DNA of 40,000 nucleotides from Tubiluchus corallicola (GCA_030141605.1 JAQGDQ010000249.1:122510-162509), one strand, 5' to 3'. Counted from the first letter of the stretch, positions 20,936-32,282 are shown. Notes: a model not told the origin generated them from the sequence alone. A program made the numbers and translations.

Positions 20936-21058
20936 TTTCTTTAGTTTAATATTTGGGTCATCCATCATAGCTGCAATTTATTATAATACAAAATGTATAT
21001 GGCAGAATCTCACCAAGTCTATGTCATGTATTGTAGTTTGAGTAGCATGGTTAATAGA

Positions 21059-21620
21059 ATTCGGCAATAATAATATTGTGATCAACATTAAACCATGTTT
21101 GCTAAGCCATGTCGTGTGTAGCGTTCTACTAAGGTAGCACAAGAAATTTAGCATTTTGGCTGAAACTAGCCGTTAAAATCGTAATGTGGTGAACGCTTTC
21201 ACGTAGGACTTCTCGTTCTCGCTTGGGAGGCTGTTCCAGACAGTCGAGGTAATTGCAATCAGATTCTTAAAAACTGTGTCGGGAATTTGGCTCAAGTTAT
21301 GCGATAATTCAAGTTAAACAACGTTTATTAAAGGGATAAATGAAAGGAAAAAATCCGCTCCAGGAGACCAGTTCGAGATACGCAAGAATTCGAGTTATAT
21401 ACCAATTCAAATTATACATAGTTTACCGTATGAGATAAACAACTGACATTTACAATGAGATATCTCATCTACTCGCATATGGACCATACTCCAATCAATT
21501 TCATCATTTACTTTCCATTTAGCTTATCCACTCTTAGCTGACAGCTAATTATCATGTACAAATCCGTCAGCAATTAGGTCAGTAGTAACGGCAGATGACG
21601 AATATGTTCTTGCTCTAATG
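21059..21620 (-). repeat. Module Y, distal to IR-6
   Basis: Same module but separated from the gene by module Z. AATAAA at 21324-21329 is too far from the IR-6 stop to be an obvious poly(A) signal for it. Matches the module at 1-500. Confidence 0.4.
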
Positions 21621-21639
21621 AGCAGCTTGATAATACCTG

Positions 21640-22703
21640 GTAAGTACTAGTTAGTACAGCTCAATACAGGCTAAGGAACTATATTTCAAATAAGCCTGAG
21701 CAAATAAGAAAAGTACTCTTGGTAGACACAACTCCCTAGGCTGAGGAAGTACATTCTTATAACCCTGGAGTTAGATACATTGCCTAGATGCACAGATTTA
21801 TTCTGTGAGTGTGCAGTTGTTGTACAACCTTTAATAAGTTAACAGACAACAAGCTGCATTCTTGCTAACCTGAGGAAGTACGTTCTTTATAAGCCTGGGG
21901 TTAGATACATTGCCTAGATGCACAGATTTATTCTGTGAGTGTGAAGTTTTCGTGCAACCTTTAATAAGTTAACAGACAACAAGCTGCGCTCTTGCTAGGT
22001 TGAGGAACTAAGCTCTATGTTGGCTTACTGACTTTCACGGCGATGTCACACTGGTTTGAAGATCACGTTAAATTGTTGACATTCAATGTTGAACAAATAA
22101 AAGAATACTATAGCAGAGTATGGCCTGGTCTTGTTTGCTGCAGAACACAATATCATATTTTGCTACACAAAGTTGTTGTAGAGGTGTTATGTAAAATAAA
22201 TAATTTATGACGTATTATGACTTATCCCACTTTTAATACACCATGTAACATTTTGATATACCTATTACGTAAAGCACATGTTATAAAGTGCTGCCACCTT
22301 TAGGAAACTATTACAAGAACATGTTACACCAACGTCGTTCGACCATGTAATGGGAAAACTTTATGCTGATAAAGGAATATAAAAGTGTGAAAGTAGGTGT
22401 TTTGAAAGATAAAGTTTGTCTAATCGAATTTTCCAGATGTTTTTCACGGCCGAAGAAACATTTTACAATACACAAGGTTATTTGAAGGAAACAGCCTGAA
22501 ATTGTGGATTAAATGCGTCAAATATGTGACAATGCGTTATCACAATGCTGAACAGCATGGCACACTTCATTTTTAGCTGCACATGTACTACCATCATTAT
22601 ATAAGAAAACTGTTTGAGATCAGCCAACAACCAGCAGTTATTGATAACCTTGAAAAGGGTAAATGGTTGGAGATTGAAGGGTTAGTATAATATCTATTGA
22701 TTT
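21640..22703. repeat. Module Z, 3' flank of IR-6, with internal duplication
   Basis: No gene seen. Longest Z copy: a 130-bp stretch is tandemly duplicated, giving four palindromic units. Confidence 0.55.
21737..21996. repeat. Two tandem 130-bp copies within module Z
   Basis: 21737-21866 and 21867-21996 align base for base with scattered substitutions and few indels. Absent from the other Z copies. Confidence 0.85.
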
Positions 22704-24084
22704 TCACATAAATTTCTTGTAAGCAAGCTCGCTAATAAATGTAAACAATGCTACACCGATTCCAGATATCATCACCCAAAAAACTACATTAAGTTGCTCC
22801 ACATTAATTGATAACGTGCCTACATGCTGAACAGGTGAGTCTAAACACTTTGCCGAAGGCTGCAGTAACTGTTGTAGCAGTTTGTCCACAAGACCGTATT
22901 CTTTTAATGTAGCAAGAGCAAAATTTAGGACTTCTGTGTAGTTACTTTTCTTTGGTACAACTAATGCTGATGGTGACAAAAAACTTAAAGACAAAGCAAT
23001 GGAAAATCTGCATTTTCCGCATAATTCATAATCCTTTATTAAGCGGATCTTTGCATAAGTCTCTTCGTCGAAGAAGGTGTATTTTCCAGTAGCTGTCAGT
23101 TCTAATGCCATCTCTGTACTGTTGGCAGGTACATTAGGATCCAGTTTCATTCTCTGCCACACTCGTCTAAATTCCGGTCTGTTTTTCATTTGTAAGGTCT
23201 GGCTCAACTGACCTACTGTAACAGGAACTACGTCGCTGTCTATCAACTCTTGCAATGTAGTGAATGGATAAACTTGCTTGCTTACAAATAGTTTACTAAC
23301 CAGCGTGCCCGTGTACATGGCTGTGATGATGCAACCAAAAATCCACCACCATCCAATAAGCATCCTAGCGGATAAACATTGTGGCAAATATGTTCCACCT
23401 TGTTGGAGGTATGACGATAGTGTGAACAGAGTAAAGTACGCCTTACTTTCATTCTTTATCACTGGTTCTTCCAGTTTTCTCTGCAGTTGCTGCATTTTAT
23501 AATCCCTTCCTGGCTGTACGGCAGGTTTTTGCTGTAGTCAATATAGTAAAGTATTGTACCCACTACTACGCCATATAATAACAGAAGCAGCCACACGGGT
23601 GTGGTGAACGGGTCTATTATATTAAAACCTTGTAATTGATGTCTTTTTGCGATAAATACATGAGAACTATAAGCAAGTGGGTAAAGAAACGTCATAGTTT
23701 TTGCTCTTTCTGGTAACATTGTGACTAAGCCCAAAAACAAGTCGAATTCTCCTGCATCCATTGCATTTTTTAGAGTTTCCAAATGCTTGACGTATGTCAC
23801 CTTGTACGTGAAGTTTGCTGCTTGGCTGAGCATCGTAAGCAGCTGATCTAGATATGGCTTCATCGGATCGTCTCTCCATGCTCCAACTCGAAGCATCTCT
23901 CCATGGAGTGAATAACCCGTGTTCTGTAGTTTTTACCATAAAACGCATTTAAATTGTTCGGGTTATTCAAACTGTTGCAATTTTCAGTCCTTGTTTTAGT
24001 TTTACACGACATTCCTGCGGTCCAAAAACATTCAAGGAAATAAAAAGTGATGGCGCAAGTTTTGAGAAATGATGCAAACGACAT
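22704..24084 (-). pseudogene. IR-6: ionotropic receptor-like copy with two frameshifts
   Basis: Homologous to the neighbours over the whole length, but the span is 1,381 bp instead of 1,383. One T is missing near 23919 (AACCCGTG where others have AACCCTGTG) and one G near 23481 (TCTGCAG where IR-10 has TCTGGTAG). The pieces are therefore an N-terminal part (24084 to about 23920), S1 plus TM1 (about 23918 to 23480), and pore, TM2, S2 and TM3 (about 23480 to 22704). Apart from the two deletions there is little decay: the start ATG, TATA box, stop, Thr297 (after Gln296, GQLSQTLQM) and Glu341 are all present. His135 is Tyr. Either a very young pseudogene or consensus errors in the assembly. The N-terminal half resembles IR-1; the S2 half resembles IR-5. 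Confidence 0.8.
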
Positions 24085-24165
24085 TTTTGCTCTGGAAGTC
24101 TGAATAATAAACTTAGCTGATTCACATTATACAGTCATAATATGCCCATCCAAGGAGGATGACGA

Positions 24166-24195
24166 TGAAAATGTTTTCAGCCGACCACTTTTATA
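24166..24195 (-). promoter_or_regulatory. Core promoter of IR-6 (frameshifted copy): TATAAAAG plus initiator
   Basis: Intact box at 24188-24195 and initiator at 24166; leader 82 nt. The promoter is undamaged although the reading frame behind it is broken, consistent with very recent frame loss or sequence error. Confidence 0.6.
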
Positions 24196-24623
24196 CTACA
24201 ATGCCAAGTGTTACATGTACTTTGTCATATATGTGCATTAATCATAATAGTGTGTGTACTAATTCACCAGGTGTGAATCTACATGTTAGTTTTGTCTGCC
24301 ACACCTTTCTGGTGTTTAATTAGGCTTCTCGTCCTGTTGCCACCTGTGTTAATATTACCACCTAGCTAATGTTACCTCAACACGTAAAATAATAACATAT
24401 TGAAAAGCAGAATTCTGCAGAACTTATTGGCTATGCATTTGTTTGCTAGGTATCAAATATTTGGCTTTTGTATGCGAAACTGTAGCTAGAGAATGCAGAA
24501 ACCACACAAGAGCAAACGTACTATACTTAACCAAGACCGCGAGGTGCAAACTGTAAATTAAAAACCAAAAGTAACACGTGATTAGTGTCTCCTATGTTGA
24601 TCAAGTCCACCTTGAGATTGAAG

Positions 24624-24704
24624 GATTAGATTAGATTAGATTAGATTAGATTAGATTAGATTAGATTAGATTAGATTAGATTAGATTAGATTAGATTAGA
24701 TTAG
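24624..24704. repeat. (GATTA)16 microsatellite
   Basis: Sixteen uninterrupted pentamers, the longest of the three arrays; upstream of the frameshifted IR-6. Confidence 0.95.
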
Positions 24705-24799
24705 ACTAAACTCGAAAAAACAAAAATGGAAAAGTGTAGAACGAAGTAGAATTATAAAGAATAGATCAAAATGCAATAAGAGAGGAAATGGGAGAGGAA

Positions 24800-25001
24800 G
24801 AGAGGAGTTGAATCAGATTTTGTATCATTTACGTAATTAACGTCTGTATGAATTAATAAACGAAGCCACTCACATTTCACCAGAGTCAAAATCATGTTTA
24901 GATCTTATCATTACAAATATTCCAAACTGGTATGCTGGAACGTTTGTACAGACTGCGACAGCTGATGCATGCAGACACTGTCCTATATTGAGCCATATGA
25001 A

Positions 25002-25038
<37 letters not shown>

Positions 25039-25350
25039 GTAAAAGGGTAAGTGAGAAAAGTTCAGAATTACGAAAAAAATTTTAATCAATTATCAAATGT
25101 CTTCTGGATGCTTTAATAACTCTCAGTATAAACCAATCATACAAGTTAATTACAGATGCATTTACAAACTGTGTTGTGGATCTATCCCAAATCAAACAGC
25201 AATGGTTCATCCTGGAAACGATCCTTGGATGAATCCCAACATAAGAACACAAAAGCTTCGTCGCAACAGGTTATATAAATAAATCTAAGGAAAACTCCTA
25301 ACACTCCACATTGGGATCCAAGTTGTAAGAAATGTCAGGTAAGGATGTGG
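24800..25350 (+). mobile_element. Decayed LINE fragment (gap IR-6/IR-7)
   Basis: Both scraps are present. A frame at 25097-25282 reads IPNQTAMVHPGNDPWMNPNI and ends LRRNRLYK. The TA expansion lies between the two parts. Confidence 0.65.
25005..25035. repeat. (TA)n run inside LINE remnant
   Basis: About 31 bp of alternating TA. The equivalent site is only a few TA units long in the other gaps, so this is a local expansion. Confidence 0.95.
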
Positions 25351-25990
25351 ATTTAACAGACACAGAATCATCTTTTTTTGGGATTCAAAAGAAAAGTATA
25401 TAGAAAAAGTTTCAAACAAGATCTCCTTTGAAATCGCCAAGTGGATTCACTCTAAACAAATCATGGATCATCCTAAGAATATTAGAATAGAACAGAAATT
25501 TATTTTTTTACATGAATGTGGATCAAAACTGCATATAATACAATATTTCCACGATGGTCCATGCGTGATTAGCACTTTAAATATATAATTTCAAAAAGTG
25601 AAATTAAACAAATAAAAATTACGCATTAATAGCACATATTAAATAAAATAAACATTTAATTAAATCCCTAAGGATCAAGAGTTAGGAATTTTAAATTGTT
25701 AATAAGTTTCAAAAAACAAGTCAAGTAAGAGTTAGGGATAAAACAACATTTTAGACTAAAAGTACTAATAAGTAAAAGTAAAAGTACTGATAAAAGTCAT
25801 ACCCAATTAAGAAAGAATTAAATGTTTAAAATTATCATTGCTAAACAGTAATTAAGAACAAAACTACATAAAGTCAAAATTAAGCTGATTAGCGATTAAA
25901 ATCGGAATGATAAAATCTAAAAGTTGCTAAGATTTCAAAAATGAGACAACATTAAAATATAAATTAATTTAAAATAGCATTAAGTAATGC
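25351..25990. other. AT-rich tract with internal deletions, gap IR-6/IR-7
   Basis: No gene seen. Compared with gap IR-1/IR-2 it lacks about 50-60 bp after the first poly-T and about 110 bp after GTCAAGTAAGAGT. Confidence 0.5.
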
Positions 25991-26110
25991 TTTCTTTAGT
26001 TTAGTATTTGGGTCATCCATCATAGCTGCAATTTATTATAATACAAAATGTATATGGCAGAATCTCGACAAGTCTACATCGTGTATTGTAGTCTGAGTAG
26101 CATGGTTAAT

Positions 26111-26645
26111 AGAATTCGGCAATAATAATATTATGATATACATTAAACCATGTTTGCTAAGCCATGTTGTGTGCAGCGTTCTACTAATGTAACACAAGCA
26201 ATTTAGCATTTTCACTGAAACTAGCAGTTAAAATCGTAATGTGGTGAACGCTTTCACGCAAGACTTCTCACTTGGGAGGCTGTTCCAGACAGGCGAGATA
26301 ATTTCAGTAAAATTCTTAAAAACTGTACTGGGAATTTGGTTCAAGTTACACGATAATCTGAGTTACGCGATGTTTATTAAAAGAAAAAATGAAAGGAAAA
26401 TCTGCTCCATGAGACCAGTTCGAGATACGCAAGAATTCGAGTTATACCAGTTCAAATTATACATAGTTTACCGTATGAGATAAACAACTGACATTTACTA
26501 TGAGATATCTCATCTACTCGCATACGGAACACACTCCAGTCAATTTCATTCTTTACTTTCCATTTAGCACATCCACTCTTAGCTGATAGATGATTGTCAT
26601 CTACAAATCCGTCAGCAATGAGGTCAGTACATAAACTATTGACTT
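26111..26645 (-). repeat. Module Y, 3' flank of IR-7
   Basis: Scrap with WNSLPSE. AATAAA at 26373-26378, about 270 nt past the IR-7 stop. Confidence 0.4.
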
Positions 26646-28028
26646 TCACATGAACTTCTTGTAAGCAAGCTCGCTAATAAATGTAAACAATGCTACACCG
26701 ATTCCAGATACCAACCCCCAAAAAACTACGTCAAGTTGCTCCACATTAATTGATAACGTGCCTACATGCTGAACAGGTGAGTCTAAACACTTTTCCGATG
26801 GTAGCAGTAACTGTTGTAGCAGTTTGTCCACAAGACCGTGTTCTTTTAATGTAGCAAGAGCAAAATTTAGGACTTCTGTATAATTACTGTTCTTTGGTAC
26901 AGCTAGTGCTAATGGTGTCGAAAAACTTAAAGATGAAGCAATGGAATATCTGCATTTTCCGTGTAATTCATAATCCTTAATTAAGTAGAACTTTGCATAA
27001 GTGTCTTCTGTAAAGAATGTGTATTTTCCAGTAGATGTCAGCTCTAATGCCGTCTCTGCACTGTCGGCAGGTACATTAGGATCCATTTTCATTCTCTGCC
27101 ACAGTTGTCTAAATTCCGGTCTGTTTTTCATTTGCATGGTGGCGGCCAACTGACCTACTGTAACAGGAACTATGTCGCTGTCTTTCAACTCTTGCAATGT
27201 AGTGAATGGATAAACTTGCTTACTTACAAATAATTTACTAACCAGTGTGCCCGTGTACATGGCTGTGATGATGCAAGCAAAAATCCACCACCATCCGATA
27301 AGCATCCTAGCGGATAAACATTGTGGTAAATATGTTCCACCTTGTTGGAGGTACGACGATAGTGTGAACCGAGTAAAGTACGCCTTACTTTCATTCTTTA
27401 TCACTGGTTTTTCCAGTTTTCTTTGGCAGTTGTTGCATTTCGTAATACCTTCCTCATTGTACGGCAGATTTTTGCTGTAGTCAATATAGTAGAGTATTGT
27501 ACCCACTACTACGCCATATAATACCAGAAGCAGCCACACGAGTGTGGTGAATGGGTCTACTATACTGAAACCTTGTAATTGATGTCTTTTTGTGATAAAT
27601 ACCTGAGAATTATAAACAAGTGGGTGAAGAAACGTCATGCTTTTTGCTCTTTCTGGTATCATTGTGACTAAGCACAAAAACAAGTCGAATTCTCCTGTAT
27701 CGATTATATTTTCTGGAGTTTCAAAACGTTTGATGTACGTCACCTTGTACGTAAAGTTTGCTGCTTGGCTGAGCATCATAAGCAGTTGATCTAGATATGG
27801 CTTCATCGGATGGTCTTTCCATGCTCCAACTCGAAGCATCTCTCCATGGAGTGAATAACCCTGTGTTCTGAAGTTTTTACCATAAAGCACATCTAAATTG
27901 TTCTGGTTATACAGTCTGTTGCAATTTTCAGTCATTGGTTTAGTCTTACACAACGTTCCTTTGATGCAAAAACATTCAAGGAAATAAAAAACAATGGCAC
28001 ACGTTTTGAGAAATGATGCAAATGACAT
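26646..28028 (-). CDS. IR-7: ionotropic receptor-like subunit, intronless
   Basis: Full-length copy whose N-terminal half is almost the same as IR-9 (CKTKPMTENCNRLYNQNNL, then AWKDHPMKPY here versus AWRDHPMKPY). Residue 119 is Cys (LFLCLVTM), shared only with IR-9; the following residues are MIPER. The M1-pore loop reads KCNNC. The S2 pocket has Ala295-Ala296 before Thr297 (GQLAATMQM) and Glu341-Asp342 (FTEDTYAKFYL). S2 contains CRYSIASSLSF and ALAVPKNSNYTE, and the linker before the last cysteine is LLLPSEKC rather than LLQP. TM3 starts LDVVFWGLVSG. Downstream lies module Y with an AATAAA on the coding strand at 26373-26378. It corresponds to IR-2 at a 21,262-bp offset. Confidence 0.92.
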   Translation of the reverse strand: MSFASFLKTCAIVFYFLECFCIKGTLCKTKPMTENCNRLYNQNNLDVLYGKNFRTQGYSLHGEMLRVGAWKDHPMKPYLDQLLMMLSQAANFTYKVTYIKRFETPENIIDTGEFDLFLCLVTMIPERAKSMTFLHPLVYNSQVFITKRHQLQGFSIVDPFTTLVWLLLVLYGVVVGTILYYIDYSKNLPYNEEGITKCNNCQRKLEKPVIKNESKAYFTRFTLSSYLQQGGTYLPQCLSARMLIGWWWIFACIITAMYTGTLVSKLFVSKQVYPFTTLQELKDSDIVPVTVGQLAATMQMKNRPEFRQLWQRMKMDPNVPADSAETALELTSTGKYTFFTEDTYAKFYLIKDYELHGKCRYSIASSLSFSTPLALAVPKNSNYTEVLNFALATLKEHGLVDKLLQQLLLPSEKCLDSPVQHVGTLSINVEQLDVVFWGLVSGIGVALFTFISELAYKKFM

Positions 28029-28105
28029 TTTTTGCTTTGGAAAATCGAATCATGAACGTTAGCTGATTCACGTTATACAGTCATAATATGGCTATGCAGC
28101 GAAGA

Positions 28106-28135
28106 TGAAAATGTTTTCAGCTAACCGCTTTTATA
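28106..28135 (-). promoter_or_regulatory. Core promoter of IR-7: TATAAAAG plus initiator
   Basis: Box at 28128-28135 followed by CGGTTAGCTG; start predicted at 28106; leader 78 nt with the uORF and an additional out-of-phase ATG near the gene start. Confidence 0.6.
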
Positions 28136-28589
28136 CTACAATGCCAATGTGTTGTGGTCGATTACTTTGTAAATATATTTGCATTGATCGTAATTGTCTG
28201 TACGCTAATTGACAGGAGCCCATTCTGCGTGTTTTTTTCTGTCAAACTGTCTAGTGTTCAATTATGCTTCTTCTGTTGCCTGCTGAAGTTGATGTTACCT
28301 CAACACCTAAACTAACAGCATATTGAAAAGCAGAATGCTGCAGAACATGCACTTTCGAAAACGTTATTGGCTATGTATTTGTTTGCTAGGTATCAAAAGA
28401 TTTGGCTTTTGTATGCGGCACTGGCGCTAGCGAATGTGGAAACAACACAAGAGCAAACATAAAACACTTAACACTATCAGAGACGTGCAAACTGCAAATT
28501 AGATTAGAAAGAACAAAAAGGCAACAGTATAGAAGGAAGTAGAATAAAATAGAATAGATAAAAATGCAATAGGAGGGGAAACGGGAGAG

Positions 28590-29130
28590 GAAGAAAAGAG
28601 TTGAACAAGATTTTCTATCATTTGCATAATGAATGTCTGCATCAGTTCATAAACAAAACCACTCACATTTCACCAGAGTCAAAATCATGTTTAGATCTTA
28701 TCATTACAAATATTTCAAACTGGTTTACTGGGATGTTTGTACAGACAGCGACTGCTGATGCATGCAGACACTGTCCTATATTGAGCCATATGAAATTTAT
28801 ATATATATTAAGTAAAAAGGTATGTGAGGAGAGTTTAGAAGTATCAACTTCATATTTTTCCTAATCAATTATCAAATGTCATCTGGATGCTTTAATAACT
28901 CTTAATGTAAACCAAACATGCAAGTTAATTATTGGTGCATGTACAAACTGTGTTGTGGATCTATCCCAAATCAAACAGTAATGGTTCATCCCGGAAATGA
29001 GCCATGGATGAATCCCAACATAAGAACACAAAAGCATCATCGCGACAGGTTATATAAATAAATCTAAGGAAAAATCCTAACACTCTACATTGGGATCAAA
29101 GTTGTAAGAAATGTCAGGTCAGGATGTGGA
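28590..29130 (+). mobile_element. Decayed LINE fragment (gap IR-7/IR-8), longest endonuclease frame
   Basis: An 87-codon open frame (28601-28864) reads NKIFYHLHNECLHQFINKTT, then SCLDLIITN and CRHCPILSH, the typical end of an APE-type endonuclease domain. This is the best evidence for the identity of all nine copies. Confidence 0.7.
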
Positions 29131-29851
29131 ATTAATAGACACAGAATCATCTTTCTGCGGATTTTCAAAATTTTGATTTCTTAAATTTTACGCATTTTTT
29201 TTAAAATTTTCACTAATATGGGGCCCTATAGGAGAAAAAGTATCAAACAACATCTCCTTTGAAATCGCCAAGTGGATTCACTCAAAACGAATCACGGATC
29301 ACCCTAAGAACAGAGTAGAATAAAACAGAAATTTATTTTTTACATGGATTTGAATCAGAATTGCATATAATACAATATTTCCAGGATGGCTCACGCATGA
29401 TTATCACTTTAAATAGATAATTTCAAATAAGTGAAATTAAACAAATAAAAATTACACATTAATAGCATACATTAAGTTAAATGAGCATTTTAATTAAAGC
29501 CTTAAGCATCAAGAATTAGGAATTTTAAATTGTTAATAAGTTTCATAAAATAAGTCTAATAAGAGTCATAAAGTTAAAATTCATAAAATTAATAAATTAT
29601 AATTGAAAAATGAAAAATTTAAAGATTAAAGAACAGTTAAAAACTATTTACTAAATATAACAGAACTAGATTAGGGGTAAAACAACATTTTAGACTAAAA
29701 GTACTAAGAAGTAAAAGTACTGATAAATGTCATACACAGTTAAGAAAAATTAAGTTGATTAAAGATTAAAATCAGAATGATAAAATCTAAAAGTTGCCAA
29801 GATTTCAAAAATGACACAACAGATTAAAATATAATTTAATTTAAAATAGAA
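29131..29851. other. AT-rich tract, gap IR-7/IR-8
   Basis: No gene seen. Near twin of the tract at 7881-8586. Confidence 0.5.
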
Positions 29852-29998
29852 TTAAGCAATGCTTCCTTTAACTGTTTTTCTGATAAACCATATAATAGTT
29901 GTTAAATGATTTCCAACATTTTTGAGATTTGTATTTTCTATGATTTTTTCAATTTTTGCTATTTCTTCCCTTTGTTTAGTATTTGGGTCATCCGTCAT
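29852..29998 (-). CDS. Possible 48-codon ORF in module X (gap IR-7/IR-8)
   Basis: Intact; Phe35 is Ile, otherwise as the copy at 8587. Confidence 0.22.
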   Translation of the reverse strand: MTDDPNTKQREEIAKIEKIIENTNLKNVGNHLTTIIWFIRKTVKGSIA

Positions 29999-30262
29999 AG
30001 CTGCATTTTATTATAACACAAAATGTATCTGACAGAGTTTAAGCAAACCACATTATTAATATGTTGCCAGTAAGTCATTCATTTGAAAATAATTTGTATT
30101 GCTCACTTTGATATTAAATAATTAAGAGGCGTATATATTTCCAAGTTTTCTGACACCAGGCCCAGGGCTTTATATAGGTTAGGGCCTCACCAACTCTAAA
30201 TCAGGAACCAGACCTACAGTCACCATGCCTACATCATGTACTGTAGACTGAAGAGCATGGTT

Positions 30263-30789
30263 AATGGAATTCGGCAATAATAATATTGTGATCTACATTA
30301 TACCACGTTTATTAAGCCATGTCGTATGCAGCGTTCTACTAAGGTAACACAAGCAATTTAGCATTTTCACTGAAACTAGCAGTTAAAATCGTAATGTGGT
30401 GAACGCTTTCACGTAAGACTTCTTGCTTGGGAGGCTGTTCCAGACAGGCGAGATAATTTCAGTACATTTCTTAAAAACTGTACCGGGAATTTGGTTCAAG
30501 TTACGCGATAATCTGAGTTACACGATGTTTATTAAAAGGAAAAATCTGTTCCACAAGATCTGTTTAAGATATGCAAGAATTCAAGTTATACCAGTTGAAG
30601 TTATACATAGTTTACCGTATCAGATAAACAACTGACTTTTACAATGAGATATCTTATCTACTCGCATATGAAACATACTCCAGTCAATTTCATCATTTAG
30701 TTTGAATTTAGCATATTCACTCTTAGCTGATAGACGATTATCATGTACAAATCCGTCAGCAATGAGCTCAGCACATAAACTATTGCTTT
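30263..30789 (-). repeat. Module Y, 3' flank of IR-8
   Basis: AATAAA at 30528-30533. Nearly identical to the IR-3 flank. Confidence 0.4.
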
Positions 30790-32172
30790 TCACATAAATT
30801 TCTTGTAAGCAAGCTCGCTAATAAATGTAAACAATGCTACACAGATTCCAGATATCATCACCCAAAAAACTACATTAAGTTGCTTCACATTAATTGATAA
30901 CGTGCCTACATGCTGAACAGGTGAGTCTAAACACTTTGCCGATGGTTGCAGTAACTGTTGTAGCAGTTTGTCCACAAGACCGTGTTCCTTTAATGTAGCA
31001 AGAGCAAAATTTAGGACTTCTGTGTAGTTACTGTTCTTTGGTACAACTAATGCTGATGGTAACGAAAATCTCAAAAATGGAGAAACAGAAAATCTACATT
31101 TTTCATATAATTCATAATCCTTAATTAAGAAGAACTTTGCATAAGTCCCTATTGTAAACAAGGTGTATTTTCCAGTAGATGTCAGCTCTAATGCCATCTC
31201 TGCACTGTCGGCAGGTATGTTAGGATCCGTTTTCATTCTCTGCCACAGTTGTCTAAATTCCGGTCTGTTTTTCATTTGCAAGGTGGAGCTGTGCCGACCT
31301 AGTGTAACAGGGATTATGTCGCTGTCTTTCAACTCTTGCAATGTAGTGAATGGATAAACTTGCTTGCTTACAAATAATTTACTAACCAGTGTGCCTGTGT
31401 ACATGGCTGTGATGATGCAAGCAAAAATCCACCACCATCCGATAAGCATCCTAGCGGATAAACGTTTTGGTAAATATGTTTCACCTTGTTGGAGGTATGA
31501 CGATAGTGTGAACCGAGTAAAGTACGCCTTACTTTCATTCTTTATCACTGGTTTTTCCAGTTTTCTTTGGCAATTGCTGCATTTTAAAATCTCTTCCTTG
31601 TTGTACGGCAGGTTTTTGCTGTAGTCAATATAGTAAAGTATTGTACCCACTACTACGCCATATAATACCAGAAGCAGCCACACGAGTGTGGTGAATGGAT
31701 CTATTATACTGAAACCTTGTAATTGATTTCTTTTTGTGATAAATACATGAGAATTATAAACAAGTGGGTGAAGAAACGTCATACTTTTTGCTCTTTCTGG
31801 TAACATTGTGACTAATCCCAAAACCAAGTCGAATTCTCCTGTATCAATTGTATTTTCTAGAGTTTCCGAACGTTTAATGTATGTCACCTTGTACGTGAAG
31901 TTTGCTGCTTGGCTAAGCATCGTGAGCAGCTGATCTAGATATGGCTTCATAACATCTTCTCTCCATGCTCCCACTCGAAGCAACTCTCCGTGGAGTGAAT
32001 AACCCTGTGTTCTGGAGTTTTTACCATAAAACGCATCTAAATTGTACTGGTTATAGAAGCTGTTACAATTTTCAGTCCTTGTTTTAGTTTTACACAACAT
32101 TCCTTTGATGCAAAAACATTCAAGAAAATAAAAAACGATGGCACAAGTTTTGAGAAATGATGCAAGTGACAT
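30790..32172 (-). CDS. IR-8: ionotropic receptor-like subunit, altered pocket and pore
   Basis: Full-length copy and near twin of IR-3. It shares AWREDVMKPY, the Ile341-Gly342 replacement of the acidic S2 contact, and Ser296-Thr297. The pore loop reads LQQGE instead of LQQGG, so Gly231 is Glu, directly beside the position aligned with the iGluR Q/R filter, followed by YLPKRLSARM. This adds a negative and a positive charge where the other copies have neither. Asn150 replaces His in the KRHQ segment (KRNQ). TM3 reads VFWVMISGICVALF. All frames are intact, so the changes are not from decay of reading frame. Its promoter has the weak GAATAAG form of the TATA box. Confidence 0.92.
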   Translation of the reverse strand: MSLASFLKTCAIVFYFLECFCIKGMLCKTKTRTENCNSFYNQYNLDAFYGKNSRTQGYSLHGELLRVGAWREDVMKPYLDQLLTMLSQAANFTYKVTYIKRSETLENTIDTGEFDLVLGLVTMLPERAKSMTFLHPLVYNSHVFITKRNQLQGFSIIDPFTTLVWLLLVLYGVVVGTILYYIDYSKNLPYNKEEILKCSNCQRKLEKPVIKNESKAYFTRFTLSSYLQQGETYLPKRLSARMLIGWWWIFACIITAMYTGTLVSKLFVSKQVYPFTTLQELKDSDIIPVTLGRHSSTLQMKNRPEFRQLWQRMKTDPNIPADSAEMALELTSTGKYTLFTIGTYAKFFLIKDYELYEKCRFSVSPFLRFSLPSALVVPKNSNYTEVLNFALATLKEHGLVDKLLQQLLQPSAKCLDSPVQHVGTLSINVKQLNVVFWVMISGICVALFTFISELAYKKFM

Positions 32173-32253
32173 TTTTGCTTTGTAGGTTTGAATAATAGAC
32201 TTAGCTGATTCACGTTATACAGTCATAATATGCCTATCCAGGGAGGATGACGA

Positions 32254-32282
32254 TGAAAATGTTTTCAGCTGACCACTTATTC
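32254..32282 (-). promoter_or_regulatory. Core promoter of IR-8: degenerate GAATAAG box
   Basis: GAATAAG at 32276-32282, initiator at about 32254, leader 82 nt; identical in form to IR-3 and IR-4. Confidence 0.45.
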
